A model generated the notes under the pieces. That model worked only from the letters and a program-made list of their open reading frames with translations, was not told the origin of the DNA and did no database searches. From contig UQNP01000054.1 of assembly GCA_900542385.1 (NCBI GenBank), positions 1 to 10,606 of the forward strand: 10,606 nucleotides of DNA, written 5' to 3'. This DNA comes from an uncultured Eubacterium sp. (lineage in GTDB: Bacteria > Bacillota > Clostridia > Peptostreptococcales > Anaerovoracaceae). Shown here piece by piece: positions 1 to 6,666 of this stretch; the first letter of the stretch is position 1, and each line of letters opens with the position of its first letter. Made by a program: the position numbers and the translations under genes.

Positions 1-1
1 G

Positions 2-37
2 GGCGGGATGGTGTTCTTTGAATTTGATGAGTACTGA
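2..37 (+). CDS. possible C-terminal tail of an upstream gene (partial)
   Basis: Frame 2 is open from the window edge and ends in TGA at 35-37, giving the residues GGMVFFEFDEY. A strong terminator follows about 50 bp later, so a gene entering from the left on the plus strand is expected. Frame 3 is also open, to TAA at 48-50, but its peptide looks less protein-like. Eleven residues are too few to name a family. Confidence 0.35.
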   Translation, partial: GGMVFFEFDEY

Positions 38-89
38 TTTTGCCGTCTAACATGATACAAAAATGATAACATAAGGTACAATACAGTGC

Positions 90-120
90 AAAAACACTCA
101 CAGTGCGTGAGTGTTTTTTT
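90..120 (+). terminator. intrinsic terminator of the upstream gene
   Basis: A perfect 12-bp stem (AAAAACACTCAC at 90-101, GTGAGTGTTTTT at 107-118) with a 5-nt loop runs into a T-tract ending at 120. It separates the gene on the left from the acyl-CoA dehydrogenase operon. Confidence 0.85.
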
Positions 121-162
121 GTAGGCCTGTGAAATTTGTAACGATAAATAATATAATTATTA

Positions 163-193
163 TTGACTGTACAGTCGCTATATCGATTATAAC
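163..193 (+). promoter_or_regulatory. probable promoter of the acyl-CoA dehydrogenase-etfBA operon
   Basis: TTGACT at 163-168 matches the -35 consensus at five of six positions. The -10 is less clear: ATTATA at 186-191 lies after 17 bp, and TATAAC at 188-193 after 19 bp. It lies downstream of the terminator at 90-120 and 53 bp before the start codon at 246, which fits a start of transcription around 200. Confidence 0.55.
165..176. promoter_or_regulatory. 12-bp palindrome over the -35 region, candidate operator
   Basis: GACTGTACAGTC is a perfect 12-bp palindrome overlapping the -35 hexamer TTGACT. A protein bound here would block RNA polymerase, so a repressor operator (TetR-like in size) is a reasonable guess. 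No obvious cognate regulator lies next to it; the only regulator in the window is the MerR-type protein at 5795-6664. Confidence 0.4.
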
Positions 194-245
194 AGTTAAT
201 AGAAAATGCTTTTTCATACAATATTTTTAAGAAAGGATGAAAAAT

Positions 246-1391
246 ATGGACTTTTCGTTAACTAAAGAACAGGAAATGTTAAAAAAGCTTTCGGCTCAGT
301 TTGCGGAAGAAGAGCTGGAGCCTGTAGCAGCGGAAATAGATGCTGAACACAGATTCCCTGAAGAAAATTTCGCAAAGATGGCTAAGGTCGGCTTTACAGG
401 AATAGGAGTTCCGGAACAGTACGGCGGATCAGGCGGCGGAATGCTTGAAAAGGTTATAGCAGTATCGGAATTTGCAAAGAAGTGTATGGCTTCGGCTGCA
501 ACTCTTTCGATACATCTTATAGCGCCTCATACAATACTCGATTTCGGTACAGAAGAACAGAAACAGAAATATCTGCCAAGGCTGACAAAAGGCGGAGAAC
601 TTGGAGCTTTTGCTCTTACAGAGCCTAATGCAGGATCAGATGCTGCCGGAGTAAAAACTGTTGCTGTATACGATGAGAATACAGACGAATATATATTAAA
701 CGGTACTAAGTGCTTCATAACAGGCGGAGCAAGAGCAGGCGTGCTGGTAATATTTGCAATGACAGAGCCTAAGCTCGGAACAAGAGGTATGTCAGCATTC
801 ATAGTAGAAAAAGGAATGCCTGGATTCACATACGGAAAAATAGAAGACAAGATGGGTCTTGCAGGATCAGAAACAGCAGAGCTGGTATTTGAAGACTGCA
901 GAGTACCTGCTGCAAACATGCTTGGAAAGAAGAATAAAGGCTTTAAGATCGCAATGAAAGCTCTTGATGCAGCAAGAATAGGTGTTGGCGCTCAGTCAAT
1001 AGGCGTTGCAGAAGAGGCGATAGATCTGTCAGTTAAGTATATGCATGAGCGTGTACAGTTTGGAAAGCCTATAGCAGTACTGCAGGGTCTGCAGTGGTAT
1101 ATAGCTGAAATGGCTACTAAGACAGAAGCAGCAAAAGCTCTGGTATATACTGCTTCGTATCTTGCAGACGCAAAGAAGCCTTATACTAAGGAAGCAGCTA
1201 TGTGTAAACTCAACGCAGCAGAAAATGCAAGATTCGTAACAAATCTGGCACTTCAGATCCATGGCGGTTACGGATACATGAAGGATTATCCTCTTGAAAG
1301 AATGTACAGAGATGCAAAGCTTATGGAAATATATGAGGGTACTTCGGAGATACACAAAGTCGTTATAGCCAGAGCAGTAATAGGTAAGTAG
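246..1391 (+). CDS. acdA: acyl-CoA dehydrogenase (Bcd/AcdA type)
   Basis: This is an FAD-dependent acyl-CoA dehydrogenase, 381 aa, close to the usual 380. The family interconverts acyl-CoA and 2-enoyl-CoA, with Etf as electron partner. The sequence shows the family signatures ALTEPNAGSD (123-132) and, at 337-358, QIHGGYGY followed by ERMYRDAK. The catalytic base is Glu364 in YEGTSE, the context of Glu367 in Megasphaera butyryl-CoA dehydrogenase. The start at 246 is preferred over the in-frame ATG at 237 because AAAGG at 232-236 is 9 bp from 246 but abuts 237, and because MDFSLTKEQ is the typical family N-terminus. It is directly followed by etfB and etfA, so in the cell it probably works as an Etf-linked enoyl-CoA reductase, as in clostridial butyrate and Stickland pathways. 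Chain length and substrate cannot be read from the sequence; the symbol is generic. Confidence 0.95.
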   Translation: MDFSLTKEQEMLKKLSAQFAEEELEPVAAEIDAEHRFPEENFAKMAKVGFTGIGVPEQYGGSGGGMLEKVIAVSEFAKKCMASAATLSIHLIAPHTILDFGTEEQKQKYLPRLTKGGELGAFALTEPNAGSDAAGVKTVAVYDENTDEYILNGTKCFITGGARAGVLVIFAMTEPKLGTRGMSAFIVEKGMPGFTYGKIEDKMGLAGSETAELVFEDCRVPAANMLGKKNKGFKIAMKALDAARIGVGAQSIGVAEEAIDLSVKYMHERVQFGKPIAVLQGLQWYIAEMATKTEAAKALVYTASYLADAKKPYTKEAAMCKLNAAENARFVTNLALQIHGGYGYMKDYPLERMYRDAKLMEIYEGTSEIHKVVIARAVIGK

Positions 1392-1406
1392 GAAGGAGTT
1401 ATTCGA

Positions 1407-2210
1407 ATGAGAATTTTTGTTTGCGTAAAACAGGTTCCGGATACTTCCGGCGTAGTTGCGGTAAATCCGGACGGAACATTGAACAGAGCATCCATGGAAA
1501 CTATCATCAATCCTGATGACCTTATCGCAATGGAGCAGGCTCTGACACTCAAGGATGCTACCGGATGTCAGGTAACTGCTGTAACTATGGGACCTCCTCC
1601 TGCTGAGGGAATGCTTAGAGAGCTGCTGGCGATGGGAGCAGATGATGCTGTACTCATTTCGGCAAGAGAATTCGGAGGCTCCGATACATTTGCAACATCG
1701 CAGATAATCTCTGCAGCTATCACACACATAGGTCTTTCTGACGAAGACATGATCTTCTGCGGAAGACAGGCTATAGACGGAGATACGGCTCAGGTAGGAC
1801 CACAGATAGCAGAAAAACTTAATCTCCCGCAGATATCATATGCTGCTGAGATCGTAAAAGAAGGAAAAGATGTAACTGTTAAGCGTATGCTTGAGGACGG
1901 ATACATGAAAATAAAGATGCAGACTCCTTGTCTGGTAACATGCATCAGCGATCAGGACAGCAAAGCAAGATATATGACTCTTAACGGAATCAATCACTGC
2001 TACGAAAAGCCGTTCCTGCTTCTTGACTTTGAAGCTCTCAAGGATGAGCCGCTTATTGAGCTGGATAAGATCGGTCTGAAAGGTTCCCCTACAAACATCT
2101 TCAAGTCATTCACTCCTCCGCAGAAAGGCGTTGGAGTTATGCTTGAAGGAGCTGACAGAAACACTGCAGAGACGCTCGCTAATATATTATTGGAAAAACA
2201 CGTTATTTAG
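1407..2210 (+). CDS. etfB: electron transfer flavoprotein subunit beta
   Basis: Small subunit of the heterodimeric electron transfer flavoprotein, 267 aa, a normal length for the clostridial type. The N-terminus MRIFVCVKQVPDT and the nucleotide-binding segment GRQAIDGDTAQVGPQ (119-133) are hallmarks of EtfB, and FGGSDTFATS (89-98) is also conserved. In the clostridial Bcd-Etf complexes this subunit binds the flavin that meets NADH; whether this Etf bifurcates electrons to ferredoxin is likely by family resemblance but is not proven here. The ribosome binding site GGAAGGAG sits 8 bp before the ATG. The gene starts 15 bp after the dehydrogenase stop and ends 15 bp before etfA, so the three are co-transcribed and their products probably form one complex. 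Confidence 0.96.
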   Translation: MRIFVCVKQVPDTSGVVAVNPDGTLNRASMETIINPDDLIAMEQALTLKDATGCQVTAVTMGPPPAEGMLRELLAMGADDAVLISAREFGGSDTFATSQIISAAITHIGLSDEDMIFCGRQAIDGDTAQVGPQIAEKLNLPQISYAAEIVKEGKDVTVKRMLEDGYMKIKMQTPCLVTCISDQDSKARYMTLNGINHCYEKPFLLLDFEALKDEPLIELDKIGLKGSPTNIFKSFTPPQKGVGVMLEGADRNTAETLANILLEKHVI

Positions 2211-2225
2211 GGAAAGGAGAGAACG

Positions 2226-3332
2226 ATGGCTTTCAACAGTGCAGATATAAATGCTTTTAAAGATATTTGGGTATTTTGCGAACAGAGAAACGGCGTTCTT
2301 ATGAACACGGATTTTGAATTGATCTCAGAAGGAAGAAAGCTGGCGGATGAAAGAGGATCACAGCTTGTCGGAATCCTTCTCGGACATAATGTGGAAGGTC
2401 TCGCTAAGGAGCTTGGCGGATACGGAGCAGATAAGATCATCGTATGTGACGACCCTGAACTGGAAGTATACACGACTGATGCTTACACTAAAGTTATATG
2501 CGACGCTGCTATGGATCTTAAACCGGAAGTTATCCTTTTGGGAGCATCCAATATAGGAAGAGACCTTGGTCCTAGATGTGCAGCAAGACTGAATACCGGA
2601 CTTACTGCAGACTGTACGCATCTGGATATAGATATGAATAATTACGTTAACTTCCTGGAAACTTCTTCTACCCTTGATCTTTCCAATACGAAATTCGATA
2701 TGGAAGACGTAAACCTGAAGATGACTCGACCTGCTTTCGGCGGACACTTGATGGCTACTATTATATGCCCGAGATTCAGACCGTGCATGTCGACAGTTCG
2801 TCCGGGAGTAATGAAGAAGGCTCCTTTCTCACAGGAAAAAGCTGATGCTTGTGTGGTTGAAAAATATCCTGTATCGCTTACCAAAGAAGACATCAAGACT
2901 CAGGTACTTGATGTTGTAAAGGAAGCAAAGCAGATCGTAGACCTCATTGGCGCAGATGTTATCGTATCGGTAGGAAGAGGTATAGGCAAGGATATCAAGA
3001 AAGGTATCGAACTTGCAGGAGAGCTTGCTGATGCTTTCGGCGGCGGTGTTGTAGGCGGATCCAGGGTAACTATAGACTCGGGTTGGCTTTCCGCGGATCA
3101 TCAGGTAGGACAGACTGGTAAGACGGTACACCCTAAAGTATACGTTGCCCTTGGAATTTCCGGCGCGATACAGCATAAAGCAGGAATGCAGGATTCAGAG
3201 CTTATTATAGCAGTTAATAAAGATGAGACGGCGCCTATATTTGAGATTGCTGATTACGGTATCACAGGCGATCTGTTCAAGGTTGTTCCTCTTATGATAG
3301 AAGCTATAAAAGCAGCAAGAGAGTCTAAATAA
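2226..3332 (+). CDS. etfA: electron transfer flavoprotein subunit alpha
   Basis: Large Etf subunit, 368 aa, somewhat longer than proteobacterial EtfA and typical for clostridial forms. Residues 10-200 form the N-terminal domain with the ILLGASNIGRDLGPRCAARL core (103-122). The C-terminal FAD domain is complete: VGGSRVTIDSGWL (276-288), QVGQTGKTVHPKVY (293-306), GISGAIQHKAGM (310-321) and NKDETAPIFEIADYGITGDL (331-350). It pairs with the preceding EtfB and passes electrons to or from the acyl-CoA dehydrogenase encoded first in the operon. The ribosome binding site AAAGGAGAG lies just before the ATG. No N-terminal ferredoxin-like extension (cysteine clusters) is present, unlike some clostridial EtfA proteins of the lactate dehydrogenase type. 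Confidence 0.96.
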   Translation: MAFNSADINAFKDIWVFCEQRNGVLMNTDFELISEGRKLADERGSQLVGILLGHNVEGLAKELGGYGADKIIVCDDPELEVYTTDAYTKVICDAAMDLKPEVILLGASNIGRDLGPRCAARLNTGLTADCTHLDIDMNNYVNFLETSSTLDLSNTKFDMEDVNLKMTRPAFGGHLMATIICPRFRPCMSTVRPGVMKKAPFSQEKADACVVEKYPVSLTKEDIKTQVLDVVKEAKQIVDLIGADVIVSVGRGIGKDIKKGIELAGELADAFGGGVVGGSRVTIDSGWLSADHQVGQTGKTVHPKVYVALGISGAIQHKAGMQDSELIIAVNKDETAPIFEIADYGITGDLFKVVPLMIEAIKAARESK

Positions 3333-3342
3333 GACAGTGACG

Positions 3343-3367
3343 TCACGTTACAGTTCGTGAACTTTTT
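3343..3367 (+). terminator. weak candidate terminator after etfA
   Basis: TCACG (3343-3347) can pair with CGTGA (3356-3360) around an 8-nt loop, followed closely by TTTTT at 3363-3367. An alternative hairpin AGTT/AACT lies inside it (3352-3363). Either is short, so partial read-through into the CoA-transferase gene is plausible. Confidence 0.35.
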
Positions 3368-3384
3368 GTCAAAAATATGGGGGA

Positions 3385-3407
3385 AGTCAACCAAGATTTG
3401 GTTGACT
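3385..3407. promoter_or_regulatory. 10-bp inverted repeat overlapping the -35 box
   Basis: The arms AGTCAACCAA (3385-3394) and TTGGTTGACT (3398-3407) are exact reverse complements separated by 3 bp. The right arm contains TTGACT, the best -35 hexamer of the CoA-transferase promoter. There is no T-tract after it, so an operator is more likely than a terminator. The binding protein is unknown. Confidence 0.5.
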
Positions 3408-3432
3408 CTCCGTTGACTGTATATAATATAGT
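3402..3432 (+). promoter_or_regulatory. probable promoter of the CoA-transferase/hotdog operon
   Basis: TTGACT at 3402-3407 can serve as -35. Three overlapping -10 candidates follow: TATAAT at 3422-3427 (14-bp spacer, too short), TAATAT at 3424-3429 (16 bp) and TATAGT at 3427-3432 (19 bp). A second TTGACT at 3413-3418 lies too close to any of them. That a promoter lies here is fairly clear; which hexamers are used is not. Confidence 0.55.
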
Positions 3433-3443
3433 GGAGACAGTAA

Positions 3444-3457
3444 GTTAAAATTTTAAC
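3444..3457. promoter_or_regulatory. 14-bp AT-rich palindrome in the leader
   Basis: GTTAAAATTTTAAC is a perfect 14-bp palindrome lying just downstream of the expected transcription start and 40 bp before the CoA-transferase ATG. Its place fits a repressor operator, but short AT-rich palindromes also arise by chance. Confidence 0.3.
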
Positions 3458-3497
3458 GTGAGATACAAAACATGGAAACAAATGGAGGAAATTTAAC

Positions 3498-4679
3498 ATG
3501 GGAAAAGTTTTTGAAGGTTTAAAAGTCGTTGACCTGACATCTGCTCTGAACGGGCCGTTTTGCACGATGTTTTTAGCTGATTACGGTGCAGATGTAATCA
3601 AAATTGAGCCGGTGGCCGGAGAACAGTCCAGACACTGGGGGCCTATTGATGAAAAAACCGGAGAAAGCGGCTTTTACGGATTTGTAAATCGTAACAAGAA
3701 GGGTGTTACGCTCAATCTTAAATCTGAAAAAGGTCTTCAGATGTTCTACGATCTTGTAAAAGATGCAGACGTTCTCGTTGAGAACTACAAAGGTGGAGTT
3801 ACGAAGAAACTCAAGATCGATTATGAGACAGTAAGAAAGATCAATCCGAATATCATATATGCTTCGGGATCAGGTTTCGGACAGTACGGACCTATAACTC
3901 ACAGACCTTGCTACGATATAGTAGCTCAGGCAATGGGCGGTATGGTAAATCTTACTGGATTTAAAGTTACGGATCCTGTAAAAGTAGGACCGTCTATAGC
4001 GGACCATGTTGCAGGGATCTATCTTATGGTAGGTATCGGAATGGCTCTCTATCACAGAGAAAAGACAGGCGAAGGTCAGCAGATAGACGTTGCTATGTTT
4101 GACGTTATATTCAGTCTCCTGGAGAATGCTATAGTAAACTATACGATGGATGGGGAAATTTCTCAGAGAAACGGAAACGTTGACCCGTCTATAGCTCCAT
4201 TTGATATATACAAATGTAAGGACGGATTTGTAGCGCTTGGCGTAGGAAATGACAGACTTTTTTCAAAGTTTGCCGAAACAATAGGTCATCCGGAGCTTCT
4301 GGAGGATCCGAGATACGCAAACAACGATCTCAGATGCAAGAACTATATTCCTGATCTTCAGGCTCTTATAAGAGATTGGTGTAAAGATTATACTAAGAAA
4401 GAGCTTGAAAATATTATGGACGAGGCAGGAATACCTTGCGGTCCTGTACTTGATGTAAAGGAAGCTATAGAGCATCCTCACATCCAGGCAAGAGATATGA
4501 TGGTACATTGCGAACATCCTACTGTAGGAGATATGTATTTCCAGGGATGTGTTATAAAATTGTCGGAAACACCGGGAGGAGTGGATTCGGCACCTCCACT
4601 TCTCGGACAGCATAACCGAGAGATTTTCGGATTGACTGAAGAAGAAGAAAAAGCTCTCCATGAAGAGGGAGTAATATAA
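3498..4679 (+). CDS. class III CoA-transferase (CaiB/BaiF/Frc family)
   Basis: This 393-aa protein matches family III CoA-transferases, which move CoA from an acyl-CoA donor to a carboxylic acid through an enzyme-bound mixed anhydride. The N-terminal core LEGLKV-like start (FEGLKVVDLTSALNGPFC, 5-22), LADYGADVIKIEP (26-38) and NRNKKGVTLNLKSEKG (65-79) are typical. Asp169 in SIADHVAGIY takes the place and number of the catalytic Asp169 of formyl-CoA and carnitine CoA-transferases. GEGQQIDVAMFD marks the next conserved block, and AGIPCGPV the C-terminal one. GGAGG lies 9 bp before the ATG. It heads a unit with the hotdog gene 44 bp downstream and follows the dehydrogenase/Etf operon. The family includes activating enzymes for carnitine, phenyllactate, bile acids and oxalate, so the acid used here cannot be named. 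Activation of a beta-amino acid is an inference from the neighbour. Confidence 0.92.
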   Translation: MGKVFEGLKVVDLTSALNGPFCTMFLADYGADVIKIEPVAGEQSRHWGPIDEKTGESGFYGFVNRNKKGVTLNLKSEKGLQMFYDLVKDADVLVENYKGGVTKKLKIDYETVRKINPNIIYASGSGFGQYGPITHRPCYDIVAQAMGGMVNLTGFKVTDPVKVGPSIADHVAGIYLMVGIGMALYHREKTGEGQQIDVAMFDVIFSLLENAIVNYTMDGEISQRNGNVDPSIAPFDIYKCKDGFVALGVGNDRLFSKFAETIGHPELLEDPRYANNDLRCKNYIPDLQALIRDWCKDYTKKELENIMDEAGIPCGPVLDVKEAIEHPHIQARDMMVHCEHPTVGDMYFQGCVIKLSETPGGVDSAPPLLGQHNREIFGLTEEEEKALHEEGVI

Positions 4680-4723
4680 TAGCATTTTAAAGAGAAGAGA
4701 TCTTAAAAAGGAGGAATGCTAAA

Positions 4724-5578
4724 ATGAGAAAAGTTTCATATCTGAGCTATAACATGACAACAGCAGACGCCAACAATCCTGACGGAATAGTACCTGTAGG
4801 AAGACAGTTTGATTTTATCGGTGATGTAGAAACCGAAGAAATGATACTGGTTGACGGAGACGAATCTCTTTGTCTCGGATATACCGGAGTGGAAGTTTAC
4901 GAAGATGTATATGTAGGCGATATGATGGAGTACAAAGCAACTCTGACTCATATCGGAAACACATCGAGAGACTGTCATATCCAGGTTTATAAGCTTGCAA
5001 CACCGGCATACAGAGCCGGAAAGGCAAAAGAAGACTGCATCACAGGTGAAATGGTTTGGTTTGATGAGCCTATGCTTTGCAGTGAAGGAAATGTAAGACT
5101 TGTTGTTAAAAAACATCTTCAGAGAGGAGAACAGCCTGATGGAACTGTTGAAGAGCCATGGGCAGACAACGAAGATTTCCCTGAAGTTGGATTTGACGAG
5201 GATCATCCTGAAGATATAACATTCAGATACAGAATGTCTGACAGAGACGTTTTCTATCTCGGCGGAGTAGTAAACGGAGCAAGAAACATCACTCTTATGG
5301 AAGACACTGCAAAGAGACTGATGGCAAGAGAATTTGGAAATACAGGACATATCACAAAAGTTGAGAAGGTAAGATTGTACGAGCCTTGCTTTGCAGGAGA
5401 TTATCTTGAATATCATGCAAGAATCAACAAAGTGATAGGTGACAAGATTGTAGTAGAAGTAAGAAACTACAAGTACATAGATCTTCCGGAAAATCCTGAA
5501 TTCCCAAGCTCAATAGATGTACTTACAGAGCCTAAGCTCTGCACGATTGTTCAGTTCGTATTTGAAACTTATAAATAG
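4724..5578 (+). CDS. double-hotdog protein, 3-aminobutyryl-CoA / beta-alanyl-CoA ammonia-lyase-like
   Basis: A 284-aa soluble protein made of two hotdog-like repeats. Repeat 1 covers about 5-95 and repeat 2 about 163-255. They share VEVYEDVYVGDMMEY (55-69) and VRLYEPCFAGDYLEY in the same order. Repeat 2 has RYRMSDRDVFYLGGVVNGAR, close to the start of Kal (3-aminobutyryl-CoA ammonia-lyase of lysine fermentation). Repeat 1 has GDVETEEMILVDGDESLCLGY (33-53), close to the next Kal motif. Kal and beta-alanyl-CoA ammonia-lyase are single-domain proteins of about 130-145 aa, so this looks like a fused tandem pair, with a linker rich in acidic residues at about 135-162. The proposed role is elimination of ammonia from a 3-aminoacyl-CoA to a 2-enoyl-CoA, supplying the neighbouring dehydrogenase. 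A hotdog hydratase or thioesterase is the main alternative. GGAGG lies 9 bp before the ATG. A strong terminator follows. Confidence 0.75.
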   Translation: MRKVSYLSYNMTTADANNPDGIVPVGRQFDFIGDVETEEMILVDGDESLCLGYTGVEVYEDVYVGDMMEYKATLTHIGNTSRDCHIQVYKLATPAYRAGKAKEDCITGEMVWFDEPMLCSEGNVRLVVKKHLQRGEQPDGTVEEPWADNEDFPEVGFDEDHPEDITFRYRMSDRDVFYLGGVVNGARNITLMEDTAKRLMAREFGNTGHITKVEKVRLYEPCFAGDYLEYHARINKVIGDKIVVEVRNYKYIDLPENPEFPSSIDVLTEPKLCTIVQFVFETYK

Positions 5579-5599
5579 CATTGTATCTATAAGAATCAG

Positions 5600-5650
5600 A
5601 CCGCTGCCTTGTATGACTTTTAAGGTCATGCAGGTCAGCGGTTTTTTATT
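5600..5650 (+). terminator. intrinsic terminator after the hotdog gene
   Basis: ACCGCTG (5600-5606) pairs with CAGCGGT (5636-5642), and an inner imperfect stem (CCTTGTATGAC with GTCATGCAGG) extends it around a short loop. A T-tract at 5642-5647 and further T-rich sequence follow. It ends the CoA-transferase/hotdog unit. Confidence 0.9.
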
Positions 5651-5715
5651 TACAAGAAATTCTAAAATTTTTTCAAATAAAACTTTGTATAAAAATATAA
5701 TTGGAAATAAAAACC

Positions 5716-5744
5716 TTTTCAAATGAATTTCAATGGTGGTATAA
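5716..5744 (+). promoter_or_regulatory. promoter of the merR-type regulator gene
   Basis: TGGTATAAT (5736-5744) is an extended -10 element with a perfect TATAAT hexamer at 5739-5744. The -35 at 17 bp spacing, TTTCAA (5716-5721), is poor, as is common with extended -10 promoters. It lies 50 bp before the chosen start codon, which argues against translation from the in-frame ATG at 5723 located inside it. Confidence 0.65.
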
Positions 5745-5794
5745 TAGAAAATACTGTATTAGATTGTAAAAAAGAGATCCATTTGGAGGAACTG

Positions 5795-6664
5795 ATGAAT
5801 CGGAAAGACTACTACTCAATAGGTGAAGTGGCATCCACTTGCAATATTTCCATAAGGACGCTGCGTTATTATGATGAAATAGATCTTGTTGTACCTGAAA
5901 TAAGAAAAGAAGACAGTAAATACAGGTATTACAGCAAAGATCAAATGCTTAATATAATTATAATAAGAAAATTAAGGTGTCTTGGAATAGGTCTTAAAGA
6001 GATAAAAGATATAGTTTCTGATAATAATCTGGATACGATGGAGACAAGCGTTGAAGAACGGATGAATTGTATAAAAAAGGAAATTTCGGAACTTGAACGT
6101 TCATATAAGGAGGGCGAAGTTCTTTTAGAGAGGCTCAAGGATGGAGGCAGTATACTTAAGCAGCATGAAAGCCTTTCAGAAAATGATATAGATATTGATG
6201 AAATCAAAATCGAGCAAGTACCTAAAATAAATATATATTATTCAAGAAAGGTGATGAAGGCCTATCACAATGAAGAAGTTTCGCTGGAAAGATGGGTTAG
6301 TATAAATGACGAGGTGAGAAAGAACGGATTGCATGTGTGCGGTCCGATAATAGTGACGTATCATACGGAATTGCTGGACCAGTTTTTGTCGAAGACTTGT
6401 GACATAGAATTCGGAATACAGGTGGAAGAGGAAGACTCGGATAAAGTGAGAGATTTCGGGGGATTTTATGCAGCCACTATATTCCATGTAGGACCGTACA
6501 GCGACATAATAAAAACTTATGTAAAGGCATTGCAGTGGATCAATCAGAATGAATATAAAGTAAGCGGGCCTGTATCTGAGGAATTTATCATTTCTCCTGT
6601 AGATGTAAAAGAAGAAAAAGAACATGTAACTAAGATATTGATACCGATAGAGAAAGTAAAATAA
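5795..6664 (+). CDS. MerR-family regulator with GyrI-like effector-binding domain
   Basis: A 289-aa transcription regulator of BmrR-like layout. The winged helix-turn-helix is at about 6-75: YSIGEVASTCNISIRTLRYYDEIDL (7-31) and YRYYSKDQ (43-50) are classic MerR motifs. A coiled-coil dimer helix follows at about 82-118, and an AraC/GyrI-like ligand-binding domain fills 138-287, with FHVGPYSDI (230-238) and GPVSEEFIISP (258-268). Such proteins bind hydrophobic or cationic compounds and activate promoters with long spacers. The start at 5795 has GGAGG 5 bp before it; the in-frame ATG at 5723 has no ribosome binding site and overlaps the promoter. The membrane-protein gene follows after 2 bp, so both are co-transcribed. 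Its target genes are not shown by the sequence; autoregulation, or control of the upstream catabolic genes, are possibilities only. Confidence 0.92.
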   Translation: MNRKDYYSIGEVASTCNISIRTLRYYDEIDLVVPEIRKEDSKYRYYSKDQMLNIIIIRKLRCLGIGLKEIKDIVSDNNLDTMETSVEERMNCIKKEISELERSYKEGEVLLERLKDGGSILKQHESLSENDIDIDEIKIEQVPKINIYYSRKVMKAYHNEEVSLERWVSINDEVRKNGLHVCGPIIVTYHTELLDQFLSKTCDIEFGIQVEEEDSDKVRDFGGFYAATIFHVGPYSDIIKTYVKALQWINQNEYKVSGPVSEEFIISPVDVKEEKEHVTKILIPIEKVK

Positions 6665-6666
6665 AA

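Noticed and set aside
1029..1727. Long minus-strand open frame of 232 codons opposite acdA and etfB
   Set aside because: It is antisense to two well-supported genes, is rich in Ser, Cys, Tyr and Arg, and resembles no protein family. The same holds for the antisense frames over etfA, the CoA-transferase and the hotdog gene.
3337..3346. Palindrome GTGACGTCAC just after etfA
   Set aside because: Perfect 10-bp palindrome, but without loop or conserved neighbours, upstream of the promoter, and overlapped by the weak terminator hairpin. Probably chance.
163..3432. 19-bp spacers in the two catabolic promoters, as in MerR-activated promoters, hinting at control by the MerR protein at 5795-6664
   Set aside because: A 19-bp spacing can be drawn for both (TTGACT to TATAAC, TTGACT to TATAGT), but neither spacer has dyad symmetry about its centre, and other -10 choices are available. 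The evidence does not carry the claim.
3498..4679. Naming the CoA-transferase CaiB and the cluster a carnitine pathway
   Set aside because: The family is broad, and there is no crotonase-type CaiD, ligase CaiC or BCCT transporter in the window. Only the family name is supported.
5723..5794. Upstream ATG giving the MerR regulator 24 more residues
   Set aside because: It overlaps the extended -10 promoter element and has no ribosome binding site, whereas 5795 has GGAGG and begins just before the conserved DNA-binding domain.
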